From the IMG/VR virus record IMGVR_UViG_3300037507_002920, positions 43,217 to 107,216 of that record: a DNA stretch of 64,000 bases; one strand, 5' to 3'. Numbering within the stretch: position 1 is the stretch's first letter; the number at the start of each line of letters is the position of its first letter. Origin of the DNA: a virus. Shown here one piece after another: positions 25,644 through 34,388 of the stretch. Made by a program: the position numbers and the translations under genes. The notes under the pieces are model-generated. The model was not told the DNA's origin. It saw nothing but the letters and a program-made list of their open reading frames with translations, and did no database searches.

Positions 25644-27380
25644 TTAAAAAGTATCTGATATAAACATATCTGTTAAAGCCCCAGGAATAATTTTGCCATC
25701 AGGGCCAATTCCCTTATGGGTTACTTTTGGCTCATGTCGTTCTTTTGGATGGGTAAATACTTCCACCATACATGGACCTTTAATTTCCATCATATTTTTT
25801 AACACATCTTCTACTTCATTATTATTTTTAATACTAAGATAATGGATATCAAATGCGTTTGCAACTTTTTTAAAGTTAGGAATTGTTACTCCTGTTGTTG
25901 GACTACTTGCGAATTCTTCTCCATTAAAAAATGCTTCTTGTGATAATTTAATTGATAAATATCCATCGTTGTTTATTAATATAATCTTTACTGGTAAGTT
26001 ATATCCTTTTATAGTTTCAAGTTCTTGTAAATTCATCATAATACTACCATCTCCCTCTACGCATATTATATCTTGTTTATTATTACCTATACAAGCACCT
26101 ATTGCTGCTGGTAGCCCATAACCCATACTAGCACAACCAACGTTTGTAAATAATCTTTGGTCTTTATTTAGTTGGTATGTTTGTAATGTTATAACGTGAG
26201 CCGTACCATTACTAGTAACTATAGGAGTATTTTTAAATATTTTAGGTGCTTTACTTACTAAATAATAGAAACTAGCATATCCTTTTAATTGCTCATGTTT
26301 TGGATGATAATACTGTTGTGTTGCTCTAGTTTCAAGAACAAATGATTGCCATTCAGATATATCTAAAGTATAATTCGTATCACTAATACCAGAGAAGAAA
26401 TTTTTAAGGTCAGTTATAATAGCTAAATCAATATTGAATTTATGTTTTTTAACTTCAAATACATCAATATCTACAAATATTTTCTTTGAATTAGGAGAAA
26501 ATTCAGGAATATTATAGCCTGTCATTTTAACAGGTAATCTACTACCTAATGATATAATTAAATCAGCTTCTTGAACTATTTTATTGGATGTTAACTGGCC
26601 TAAGATACCAATTCTGCCACTATAATATTCTAAAGTATTATCAACAGCATCAACACCTGAATGAGGTCCTGTTACTACTGGTATTTTTGTTTTAGTTAGG
26701 AATACATTTAATTCATTATAAGTGTTAGATAATCTAATTCCATTACCTACTATAACTAGTGGTTTTTTGGACTGTTCAAGTATTTCTTTGAAACACTCTA
26801 AAATTTGTTCTGGGCAGTCATAGTTTGGAGTAGGGTAAAATGTACTTAATTGGGTATCTTCATCCACATTAGCACCTTGTATATCTAAAGGTATGTCTAA
26901 CCAAACGGGACCAGGTCTACCTTCTAAAGCCATTTGATAAGCTTTTTCTAATTCACTAAATATAGAATTAGCATCAGTAACCATCTTAGCATACTTAGTC
27001 ATAGGTTTAACTATACTAATAATATCAAATTCTTGGTCACCTATTTGTCTACATCCTGTTCCTTTAGATAGTTGATTAGAAGGTACTTGCCCTGAAATAA
27101 TAATAGAAGGTATACTATCTAACCATAAACCAAGCAAACCTGTTATAGTATTTGTACCCCCAGGACCTGTGGTTACAACACTAGTAGCCATTTTATTGGT
27201 CATTCTATAGTATCCTTCACTAGCCATTAGTGCTGCTTGCTCATGATGAGGACAAATAACATTCATATTAGATTTACGTAAAGAATCTACTAAATGAATG
27301 CAGCCTCCACCTGATATGGTGAAGGCTGTGTTAATTCCTTTTTTTTCTAAAAAATTTATAATAATATCCGAAACTTTCAT
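25644..27380 (-). CDS. Thiamine-diphosphate enzyme, acetolactate-synthase-like
   Basis: This 578-residue protein has full ThDP architecture: the N-terminal PYR domain with catalytic Glu47 (HHEQAALMASEGYYR), TTGPGGTNTITG, a central domain (KPLVIVGNGIRL), and a C-terminal PP domain with GYGLPAAIGA and the GDGS...NN cofactor motif. The catalytic subunit of acetolactate synthase is similar in size, but LPS clusters use related enzymes (YerE type) to add two-carbon branches to deoxy-keto sugars. With a 3-dehydratase-like enzyme in the same locus, a branched-sugar role is possible. Confidence 0.8.
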   Translation of the reverse strand: MKVSDIIINFLEKKGINTAFTISGGGCIHLVDSLRKSNMNVICPHHEQAALMASEGYYRMTNKMATSVVTTGPGGTNTITGLLGLWLDSIPSIIISGQVPSNQLSKGTGCRQIGDQEFDIISIVKPMTKYAKMVTDANSIFSELEKAYQMALEGRPGPVWLDIPLDIQGANVDEDTQLSTFYPTPNYDCPEQILECFKEILEQSKKPLVIVGNGIRLSNTYNELNVFLTKTKIPVVTGPHSGVDAVDNTLEYYSGRIGILGQLTSNKIVQEADLIISLGSRLPVKMTGYNIPEFSPNSKKIFVDIDVFEVKKHKFNIDLAIITDLKNFFSGISDTNYTLDISEWQSFVLETRATQQYYHPKHEQLKGYASFYYLVSKAPKIFKNTPIVTSNGTAHVITLQTYQLNKDQRLFTNVGCASMGYGLPAAIGACIGNNKQDIICVEGDGSIMMNLQELETIKGYNLPVKIILINNDGYLSIKLSQEAFFNGEEFASSPTTGVTIPNFKKVANAFDIHYLSIKNNNEVEDVLKNMMEIKGPCMVEVFTHPKERHEPKVTHKGIGPDGKIIPGALTDMFISDTF

Positions 27381-28456
27381 TAAATGATATCGTTTTTAGT
27401 TAAAGGTGCGTCTTTCTTTAAATCTTTGTTTAAGATAAAATCACTATCAAAATATTCTCTAGAAGTAATATGTTTTATTTCTTTTTGATAAGGGATAGCA
27501 CTATATAAATGCTCTACAGTTATTTTTGTACCTTTAGCTAAGTCTTGTTTTAAATAAAGACCTCTATAAAGTGATTCTAAATACTTAGATTCTTTTTCAT
27601 CAATAACTCTTCTTTCATTTAATGATGTACCACACATGATTTTAGCTTTATTAAAAGCTTTAAACCATTCATCTATTTGACTAGGCAATGAACAATAATT
27701 TGATACTTCTTTTTGCTCGTGACCTGCTGGATAAGGGATGTCAATATGCCTTTCCCAAGTTCTAGCTCCTTTAGCATATGAAATATACATTGAAGAATAC
27801 CAATCATGATATTCATGAGTTGATAACCCAATAACTAAATATGGATATTTTTGTTTTAGATAATCAATTTGGTCTAATTCTAATTCATTATCTTCACTTG
27901 GATACTTTGATACACAGTGATTAATAGCTATAGGTATATTACGGTTAGTAAAAAACTTTATAACGTCATCAATTTGTTTATCATTAGCTCCACCTGTAGA
28001 TATAATTACAGGCTTTTTAGTACTAGCTATTTTATTTAATAATAACCAGTCATTGATGTCTGAGCTGGCTATTTTAATAAGTGGTAAGTTCATTTGTACA
28101 CACCAATCAACTGATTTTTCATCAAATGGGGTTGACATTGGGATACAATCATATTTTTTAATATAATCAATTAACTCCTTAAACTCATCATATGTTAATT
28201 TTGTTTTAGAAGTCTTTTGAATATATCTAGTACGCTTAGGCAAAGTAGCTAATTCTATATCTTTACCTTCTTGTTTAAAATCTTTATGAATAAAATTATC
28301 CACATCCCTAAACTGTAATTTAATAGCTGCTTTAATTTTATTCTCCTTAACAACCTTAGCAAATTCTTTTACAATTTGTTTTCCTCTGCTTAAAGAACCC
28401 CAATGGTTGTTAGCTAACTCTAATACAAACAGATTTTCAAAAATTTTATTACTCAT
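27380..28456 (-). CDS. NeuB-family sialic-acid-type synthase with SAF domain
   Basis: This 358-residue protein shows NHWGSLSRGKQIV, AAIKLQFRD, STPFDEKSVDWC, LIKIASSDINDWLLL, VIISTGG, NHCVSKYPSEDNELELDQI and a GARTWERHIDI strand, the series of metal and PEP-binding motifs of the NeuB TIM barrel. Its C-terminal 70 residues (LKQDLAKGTKITVEHLYSA, then LKKDAPLTKNDII) form the SAF antifreeze-like domain. It condenses PEP with an aldose to make a nonulosonic or related acid. It overlaps the ThDP gene by 1 nt. Confidence 0.82.
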   Translation of the reverse strand: MSNKIFENLFVLELANNHWGSLSRGKQIVKEFAKVVKENKIKAAIKLQFRDVDNFIHKDFKQEGKDIELATLPKRTRYIQKTSKTKLTYDEFKELIDYIKKYDCIPMSTPFDEKSVDWCVQMNLPLIKIASSDINDWLLLNKIASTKKPVIISTGGANDKQIDDVIKFFTNRNIPIAINHCVSKYPSEDNELELDQIDYLKQKYPYLVIGLSTHEYHDWYSSMYISYAKGARTWERHIDIPYPAGHEQKEVSNYCSLPSQIDEWFKAFNKAKIMCGTSLNERRVIDEKESKYLESLYRGLYLKQDLAKGTKITVEHLYSAIPYQKEIKHITSREYFDSDFILNKDLKKDAPLTKNDII

Positions 28457-28474
28457 AATAATTTATTGTTTTAT

Positions 28475-29002
28475 TTATTTTTTCTCAGCAAATAATACTT
28501 TCATTGGTGGTGCGTGAACTAAATCAACTGTAGCTATAATTTCATACCCCAAAGTATTAAATTTATCCATAAACGCATTGTAGAGTTCATCATTATGAGT
28601 TTCTAAAGCATAGAAATCAATACTAGTAAATTCTTCATCGTTTAATTCTAAAAATACTCTTTCATATCCTTCGATATCACATTTAACAACTTTTGGTTGA
28701 TAAGTAGCCATAATATCTCTTACAGTTTGTACACTATCAATAGAAGCATGAATTGCGGTAACTGGCATTTTTGGAGTTATGTTTTCATTGTACCAATTAA
28801 TTTCATTAGCGTCAATGTCAAATGCAATTACTTTTGAAGCACCTAATTCAACTAACCATTCTGGTGTAGTTGGCCATGATGGGTCTCTGTATTCAACGGT
28901 TTCCCAACGTCCGCAACCTAAGTCAATTGCTACTTTACCTTTACATTTAATGTATCCCCAATGCAGTGAGGGTTTTTCTGAGTCTGTTTGTTTATGTATC
29001 AT
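28475..29002 (-). CDS. FkbM-like methyltransferase
   Basis: This 175-residue protein carries GKVAIDLGCGRWETVEY (SAM motif I), VIAFDIDANEINWYN and VVKCDIEGYERVFLEL (the K-x-D-I-E-G motif of FkbM proteins). It likely methylates a sugar hydroxyl. Its 5' end lies in a tandem duplication (28996-29053) that also copies the start codon. Confidence 0.78.
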   Translation of the reverse strand: MIHKQTDSEKPSLHWGYIKCKGKVAIDLGCGRWETVEYRDPSWPTTPEWLVELGASKVIAFDIDANEINWYNENITPKMPVTAIHASIDSVQTVRDIMATYQPKVVKCDIEGYERVFLELNDEEFTSIDFYALETHNDELYNAFMDKFNTLGYEIIATVDLVHAPPMKVLFAEKK

Positions 29003-29053
29003 TTTATTTATTTTAATTTAATTTGTGTATCATTTTATTTATTTTAATTTAAT
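28996..29053. repeat. Tandem 31-nt duplication over a start codon
   Basis: GTATCATTTTATTTATTTTA and its continuation occur at 28996-29022 and again at 29027-29053. On the minus strand the second copy yields a mini-ORF (MIHKLN, then stop) upstream of the real start MIHKQ. Confidence 0.75.
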
Positions 29054-29108
29054 ATCTGAATTCCAACCTTAGGACTTTTGCATATAGTCTTATCTATGTC
29101 AATATATA

Positions 29109-30059
29109 TTACCATATAAATTTATTTTTATAGTATTCAACAATTAAAGGTAATTCTTTATCAAATTTTACTTGTGGTTCCCAACCCAATGCTTTTAATT
29201 TAGAATCATCTAAAGCATATCTAATATCTTGACCTATTCTAGAATATGACCAATCAATATATTTATTTATATCTTCTGAATTTATATTATTTAATATAAG
29301 TAATTTTTTTATGGTATCCAAATTACTTTGTTCAAAACCTCCACAAATATTATAAATTTCATTTTCTACTCCTGATTCAATGATTGTTATAATAGCATCA
29401 GCAGTATCTTGAGCATGTAACCAATTTCTAATTGGTGTACCATTATTATGTAATGGAATTTTTCTTCCCAATTTAAGATACTTACATGCTTTAGGGATAA
29501 GTTTTTCAACATATTGACCTATACCATAATTGTTAGTTGGGCGAACAATAATGTAAGGTAAGTTATAAGTACGAGCCCAAGCTAACACTAACATATCTGC
29601 TGCGGCTTTTGTAGCTGAGTATGGGTTTGATGGTTTTAATAAATCCGTTTCAATATGTTCACCCTCTTCAATATCACCATAAACTTCATCGGTACTAAAG
29701 TGTAATAATGTTGGTTTACTTATATTTTCTCCTCTATGATTTTTAATCAGTTCTAACAAATTGTGAACCCCATTTATATTGGAGTGAACAAAATCATCAC
29801 TGTTTGCTATTGAATTACCGACATGAGTTTCTGCGGCAGTGTTAATTACATAATCACAATCGTATAAAAATTTTAAATCATTTATATCACAATTAACAAA
29901 TGAAAAATTTGGGTATTTTTTAAATTCTACTAATAAGTCTTTGTTTGCGGCATAAGTTATTTTATCTACACCTTTAACATACCAACCCAAATCTAAACAA
30001 GTTTTGGTTATGTAAGAACCTATGAATCCTAAACAACCGGTTACATATACTATTTTCAT
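29109..30059 (-). CDS. dTDP-glucose 4,6-dehydratase-like enzyme
   Basis: This 316-residue extended SDR has YVTGCLGFIGSYITKTCL, NTAAETHVGNSI, LLHFSTDEVYGDIEEG and NPYSATKAAADMLV (catalytic Asp-Glu and Tyr-x3-Lys), RPTNNYGIGQYVEKLIP and HNNGTPIRNWLHAQDTADAI, matching RmlB/RfbB nucleotide-sugar 4,6-dehydratases. Its start overlaps the aminotransferase-like gene (ATGA). It probably makes a 4-keto-6-deoxyhexose that feeds the next enzyme. Confidence 0.88.
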   Translation of the reverse strand: MKIVYVTGCLGFIGSYITKTCLDLGWYVKGVDKITYAANKDLLVEFKKYPNFSFVNCDINDLKFLYDCDYVINTAAETHVGNSIANSDDFVHSNINGVHNLLELIKNHRGENISKPTLLHFSTDEVYGDIEEGEHIETDLLKPSNPYSATKAAADMLVLAWARTYNLPYIIVRPTNNYGIGQYVEKLIPKACKYLKLGRKIPLHNNGTPIRNWLHAQDTADAIITIIESGVENEIYNICGGFEQSNLDTIKKLLILNNINSEDINKYIDWSYSRIGQDIRYALDDSKLKALGWEPQVKFDKELPLIVEYYKNKFIW

Positions 30060-31198
30060 TTGTTAAAAAATTCTTTTATCTTATCACAAACATAATCTAC
30101 GTCCTCAATTGTCATACCATGATGCGCTCCTAACAAAAATCCATTTTTCATAATAGTATCTGAATTTTGAAATGGGTGAAGATATTCTCTATAGATTGGA
30201 TGTCGGGTTACATTCCCCGCAAAGGTTACTCTTGTTTGAATATTATTATCTTCTAAAAAGTGAAGCAACTCATATCTCTTTTCAGTTTGTAGCGGGATTG
30301 CTAACCAATTTGGTTTAATACTATCATCAGGTAACAATATTTCCTCTACATCTTTCAGATTTTCCAAATATCTTTCAATATTATCTCTTCTGATTTTTTC
30401 AAACTCACCAAACCTATCTAATTGAACAAGTCCAAATGCTGCATTCATTTCCGATGATTTCATATTGTAACCCAAAACACCATACAAAAACTTATAATCG
30501 TATGGTATCCCATCAACACTATGATTGAATCTATCTGACATTGCTTCGGAGTTATCACCAATCCTACCCCAATCTCTAAATTGTAAGCAAGTATTACGAT
30601 ATTTTTCTTCATTAAACATCACCATACCACCTGCTCCTCCGGCAGTAATAACATGCGATGCATAAAAGCTTGTAGTAGCAATATCCGTTTCGGGTGTGTG
30701 AGTAACCGTATCAGCCGAATCTTCAATTAAAATGATATCTTCTCTACCCATATCAATTAAACCCTCTTTGATTTTTTTCCAATCAGGCTTATTACCAATC
30801 AAATTAGGTAACATTAGGACTTTAACATCATCAGTTATTACACTCAATACCTCATCTACATTTGCTACATAAGTATTCAAATCAACATCTACAAATATAG
30901 GCACTAAACCCAGCTGAATTATTGGTGCGAGTGTTGTTGAGAAAGTACAAGCGGGTGTAACCACTTTAGTCCCTTTTGGAAGGAGTAAACTTGCTAAAGC
31001 AAGTAAACATGCCGATGAGCCTGAGTTTACAAATACACCATATTTTTTTCCAAAATATTTTGCAACCCTTTCTTCAAACTCAATTGATTTCGGACCAAAT
31101 CCCGCTAACCAACCTGAACGTAAGCATTCAACTACTGCTTGAATTTCTTGTTCCCCATACGATTCAAATTTGTTGGGGGCGTACCATATTTTTTTCAT
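30056..31198 (-). CDS. DegT-family PLP enzyme with His in place of Lys (3-dehydratase type)
   Basis: This 380-residue protein has the DegT/DnrJ/EryC1/StrS layout: NSGSSACLLALASLLL, TPACTFSTTLAPI, the PLP-nitrogen ligand in LIEDSAD (Asp160), and SFYASHVITAGGAGGMV where normal aminotransferases have the PLP-binding Lys. Here residue 182 is His. That replacement defines the ColD and RfbH (E1) sugar 3-dehydratases, which make 3,6-dideoxyhexoses. It is coupled to the 4,6-dehydratase gene. RfbH-type Fe-S cysteines are not evident, so a ColD-like mechanism is more likely. Confidence 0.78.
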   Translation of the reverse strand: MKKIWYAPNKFESYGEQEIQAVVECLRSGWLAGFGPKSIEFEERVAKYFGKKYGVFVNSGSSACLLALASLLLPKGTKVVTPACTFSTTLAPIIQLGLVPIFVDVDLNTYVANVDEVLSVITDDVKVLMLPNLIGNKPDWKKIKEGLIDMGREDIILIEDSADTVTHTPETDIATTSFYASHVITAGGAGGMVMFNEEKYRNTCLQFRDWGRIGDNSEAMSDRFNHSVDGIPYDYKFLYGVLGYNMKSSEMNAAFGLVQLDRFGEFEKIRRDNIERYLENLKDVEEILLPDDSIKPNWLAIPLQTEKRYELLHFLEDNNIQTRVTFAGNVTRHPIYREYLHPFQNSDTIMKNGFLLGAHHGMTIEDVDYVCDKIKEFFNK

Positions 31199-32221
31199 TT
31201 ATACCCCAAGAAATTTTATTTTAACTTGATTATTTTCTGTGATTTTACAATTACAATAAGGAAAATGGTGATTAAAATATATATTAATCAGTTCTTTATT
31301 TCTTTCAATATACGTTTCAATTGTTGGGTTTACGGGCACGACAAAGTCCCCAAAGTCGCCCCAAGGATAATGAATATATTCGTTATTTATTTTTTTAGAA
31401 TATTTATAATACCAATTGTCGTGCCATGTTGTTTTATGGAAACCCAGAGTATTTTGGTCCCAATAAGGATGCCAATGGTCAATTTTATAATTAAAATTAA
31501 TTTCAAATATTCTAAATATATAACCAATAACATCATCCATGTGGAGATATGCCATCTGATTCATTTGAAAAAAATGATGAATATGTTCTTCAAATATAAC
31601 TTTTAATATTGAATCCCATAAATCGTAAAATAACATGAGGTGGTCTTTGTTTTCAAAACTAAATGTGGTAAGTTGTATTTCTAACCAATATTCTTCTTTT
31701 GGCAATATAAGATGTGGGAATTTTAATTTTAAATAATCATTAATAAATCCACTAACAGTATTAATATAATGTCTTGGTAGACCTAATTTAGTTGTAAACA
31801 TTGCTGGTTCAATTGTATTAAAATAATTATCTATTAACAATTCATTGTCAGTTATAAAAGAATTATTGGGTAAATATTTAAATTTTAATATGTTTTTTTC
31901 ATACATATATAGCAAAACAAATCTAAATGTTGTGTTGGGTAATAATGTGTTTTTTTCGCGATAAAAATCCCAAAAATTTCTAACATATTCGGTATCATTT
32001 GATTCTTTATAAAAAATTTCATAAGTGTTACTCCATTCGTGATTTTCTCTTAATGAATCTAAACTAACTATATTATAATCTAATTTATATTCTTCATAGA
32101 TTTCATCATTATCAACAAAATATATCACTTTCTTTGCAATGTTAGGATTTGATTCTATAAAATTTAAAAATCTAGTTTTAAAATGGGCGGTACCCCAAAT
32201 TACTTTGAAAAATGTGAACAT
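31199..32221 (-). CDS. Putative GT-A-like transferase, paralogue of 21159
   Basis: This 340-residue protein starts FKVIWGTAHFKTRFL and has YFVDNDEIYEEY and LDSLRENHEWS, matching motifs in the gene at 21159. The middle is aromatic-rich (HHFFQMNQMAYLHMDD). It directly abuts the DegT-like gene. Function inferred as sugar transfer from context and paralogy only. Confidence 0.6.
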   Translation of the reverse strand: MFTFFKVIWGTAHFKTRFLNFIESNPNIAKKVIYFVDNDEIYEEYKLDYNIVSLDSLRENHEWSNTYEIFYKESNDTEYVRNFWDFYREKNTLLPNTTFRFVLLYMYEKNILKFKYLPNNSFITDNELLIDNYFNTIEPAMFTTKLGLPRHYINTVSGFINDYLKLKFPHLILPKEEYWLEIQLTTFSFENKDHLMLFYDLWDSILKVIFEEHIHHFFQMNQMAYLHMDDVIGYIFRIFEINFNYKIDHWHPYWDQNTLGFHKTTWHDNWYYKYSKKINNEYIHYPWGDFGDFVVPVNPTIETYIERNKELINIYFNHHFPYCNCKITENNQVKIKFLGV

Positions 32222-32282
32222 CTTGTCTTCTTAGTTTAAGTTATTTATATTAATTTATTAATCGATATTTCCGTATTAATAA

Positions 32283-33020
32283 TTACAAAAATTTTGAAAA
32301 AAAACTTGATTTTGGTTTTTCTAATTCACTATTTTTAACATATACAGTCTGCCTACCCCACAAAACCTTTACATAACCATTTTCTAATAAGTATGGTGTT
32401 AGTAACTTATCTTTACCACCAAGGTCGGTATCAAAATCAGTGTCATCAATTGAAATTAGATGAATATCTGACAGTTTATCTTTTGCAACCATGAAAGCCT
32501 CTAAATGTTTTTCCGCAAAAGAATCCGTCCCAACGTCCCAACCATCCAAAAACAATAAATCAATTTTTTTATTAAAATTTTTTAAAAAATCAATACCATC
32601 TTGTGGTATGTGTATGTGTAAATTACTCGGAATTGGTTCTTTAATATGATATTCATAAGAGCTTTCTATTTGTTGTTTACACATTGGGTCAATATCGACA
32701 GTGTAGACTTCAAAACCTTCTCTAACCCAGTAATAAGTTGAATGACCATCTTGACAACAAGGTGGGGCATCTTTACTTTCTAATTTCATCGAATTGTTAT
32801 GGTAAGAAATACAATTTTGAGTTAATTCTCGTCTTGTTGAACCAATTTCAACAACAACGTTTCCACCTATTATTTTTAACAATTCAACGGTTTTTGTAAT
32901 CCACGGTGCGGGATAATTTCTAATAGAATTTTCCTCGTGTGTTAAACTATTGTGGTCCCAATAGTAGGTTGTTTTTTTAAAATTATCACACGCTTTTAAT
33001 ACTTCAATAAATTTATTCAT
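32283..33020 (-). CDS. Class I SAM methyltransferase-like protein
   Basis: This 245-residue protein carries NVVVEIGSTRRELTQN (motif I, with IGS rather than GCG), FEVYTVDIDPMCKQQI (the acidic ribose-binding residue) and IDLLFLDGWDVGTDSF. A CCQDGHSTYYW segment lies between. It sits among glycosyltransferases, so the substrate may be a sugar. Confidence 0.65.
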   Translation of the reverse strand: MNKFIEVLKACDNFKKTTYYWDHNSLTHEENSIRNYPAPWITKTVELLKIIGGNVVVEIGSTRRELTQNCISYHNNSMKLESKDAPPCCQDGHSTYYWVREGFEVYTVDIDPMCKQQIESSYEYHIKEPIPSNLHIHIPQDGIDFLKNFNKKIDLLFLDGWDVGTDSFAEKHLEAFMVAKDKLSDIHLISIDDTDFDTDLGGKDKLLTPYLLENGYVKVLWGRQTVYVKNSELEKPKSSFFSKFL

Positions 33021-33032
33021 ACTTTAATTTTT

Positions 33033-34388
33033 TTATTTTAATTTTATTTCTTTTCTTTCAGCCCAACCTCTTTCAGGTGAATGGGCCCAAAATACCACTC
33101 TTGATGGTTCTTTTTCAATATAAAACATTTCTTCATAGTGAATTTGATGTCCATGTGTTAGAAAATTCTTTAGTTGCCCATTGTCAATGTACTTACTAAA
33201 TATCGACTCCCCGTTTTCATCATCATATGCGACCAAAATAAAGTCATAGTCGTTTTCAGGTAAGTCTTCTCTATTAATTGTTACTAAGTAATAAAATGAG
33301 CGAGTAAATGAATTTTCCCATTCTTCTTCTGTTTCAAATTGTGGGTTTGGTGGTGGTTTATCATCAATTGTCCATTTTTGAAACGCTCTATTTTTAAAGT
33401 GAATACCAGCATATTTTTCATAATCACGAACAGTTCTTACTGTACCTAAACCATATGGTCCTAAATCATGACCATTATCTTCGCCTGTTAACATTTGTCT
33501 TATCCTCGAACGACCAACTTCCTGTTGTTTCCACCACATAGGTTCACCTCTTTTGTGTTGGTCATCCCAAACCAATTTTCCGGCTCTTTCTTCTCTCATT
33601 GTTGCATGCCAAATTACGACTTTATGTGGGTGAAATAAATCGTATCCATATGTGAAACTCCTCACAGATAAATTTATTTCTTCACCAGCAAAGAAAATGT
33701 TTGGGTCATGTCTAACCTCTTTCGCCCATTTGTTTGGACCAAAACAAAAATGACCACTAATAAATCTTGCGGGATATGGTTTGGTTAAATGTTGCCAACC
33801 ACCCCTAACACCACTTGGTCTTATGAAAATGGTACCGTGAGGATAAAAACATTCTGCTCTCGAAAACCAAGGTTCTTGAACACGTTTTTCGGGGTCATTA
33901 AATGGGTCGTAATATGGTAAATAACCACATATTAATGGATTATGACCATCATTTTTTAATTCATGATACCAACCAATTAACGTACTGTCCCAATTTTTAT
34001 CAAATCTATGATGTGAGTCTAATTGACAAACAAATTCTTCATCTGTTAGTAACTCATCGTTGATGATACCTCTAGCATATGCTAAACCTTTTGCTTCGGT
34101 GTACACGATGTCTTTGATTTTAAATCTTGGGTCGTTCCTATAATCATCAACATTATCAAAACCGTCTTCAGGGTGATATTGTCTACATATCCCAAAATGT
34201 ATTCTTTCGGGAAATTCAGCATTTTCTAACGCACTTTTAATTGTTGGAATTAATTCTGGTTCTCTGTATGCAGGTAGATGAACCAAAATTCTTTCTAATT
34301 TCGATACTTTTGGTGTTGGAGTAATTTCCACCACTTCAACACTAAAATCTAAATTAAAGTTTTCCTTCGAGTCTTTCACCCCATCCAT
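33033..34388 (-). CDS. GlcNAc-transferase-like glycosyltransferase (copy 1)
   Basis: The frame stays open to an ATG at 34478, but that would overlap the upstream gene's conserved C-terminus by 125 nt. The ATG at 34388 leaves a 35-nt overlap and about 451 residues. The core (ILVHLPAYREPELIPTIKSAL, FVCQLDSHHRFDKNWD, FFAGEEINLSVRSFTYGYDLFHPH) matches the GlcNAc-transferase family (PF11397 type) that modifies Skp1 in eukaryotes. It is a clear paralogue of the next gene, down to the C-terminal HSPERGWAERKE. Confidence 0.75.
   Translation of the reverse strand: MDGVKDSKENFNLDFSVEVVEITPTPKVSKLERILVHLPAYREPELIPTIKSALENAEFPERIHFGICRQYHPEDGFDNVDDYRNDPRFKIKDIVYTEAKGLAYARGIINDELLTDEEFVCQLDSHHRFDKNWDSTLIGWYHELKNDGHNPLICGYLPYYDPFNDPEKRVQEPWFSRAECFYPHGTIFIRPSGVRGGWQHLTKPYPARFISGHFCFGPNKWAKEVRHDPNIFFAGEEINLSVRSFTYGYDLFHPHKVVIWHATMREERAGKLVWDDQHKRGEPMWWKQQEVGRSRIRQMLTGEDNGHDLGPYGLGTVRTVRDYEKYAGIHFKNRAFQKWTIDDKPPPNPQFETEEEWENSFTRSFYYLVTINREDLPENDYDFILVAYDDENGESIFSKYIDNGQLKNFLTHGHQIHYEEMFYIEKEPSRVVFWAHSPERGWAERKEIKLK

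Noticed and set aside
25644-27380. Acetolactate synthase for branched amino-acid synthesis
   Set aside because: No regulatory subunit or downstream ilv gene is present, and the gene is embedded in a sugar pathway; kept as ThDP enzyme of unknown substrate.
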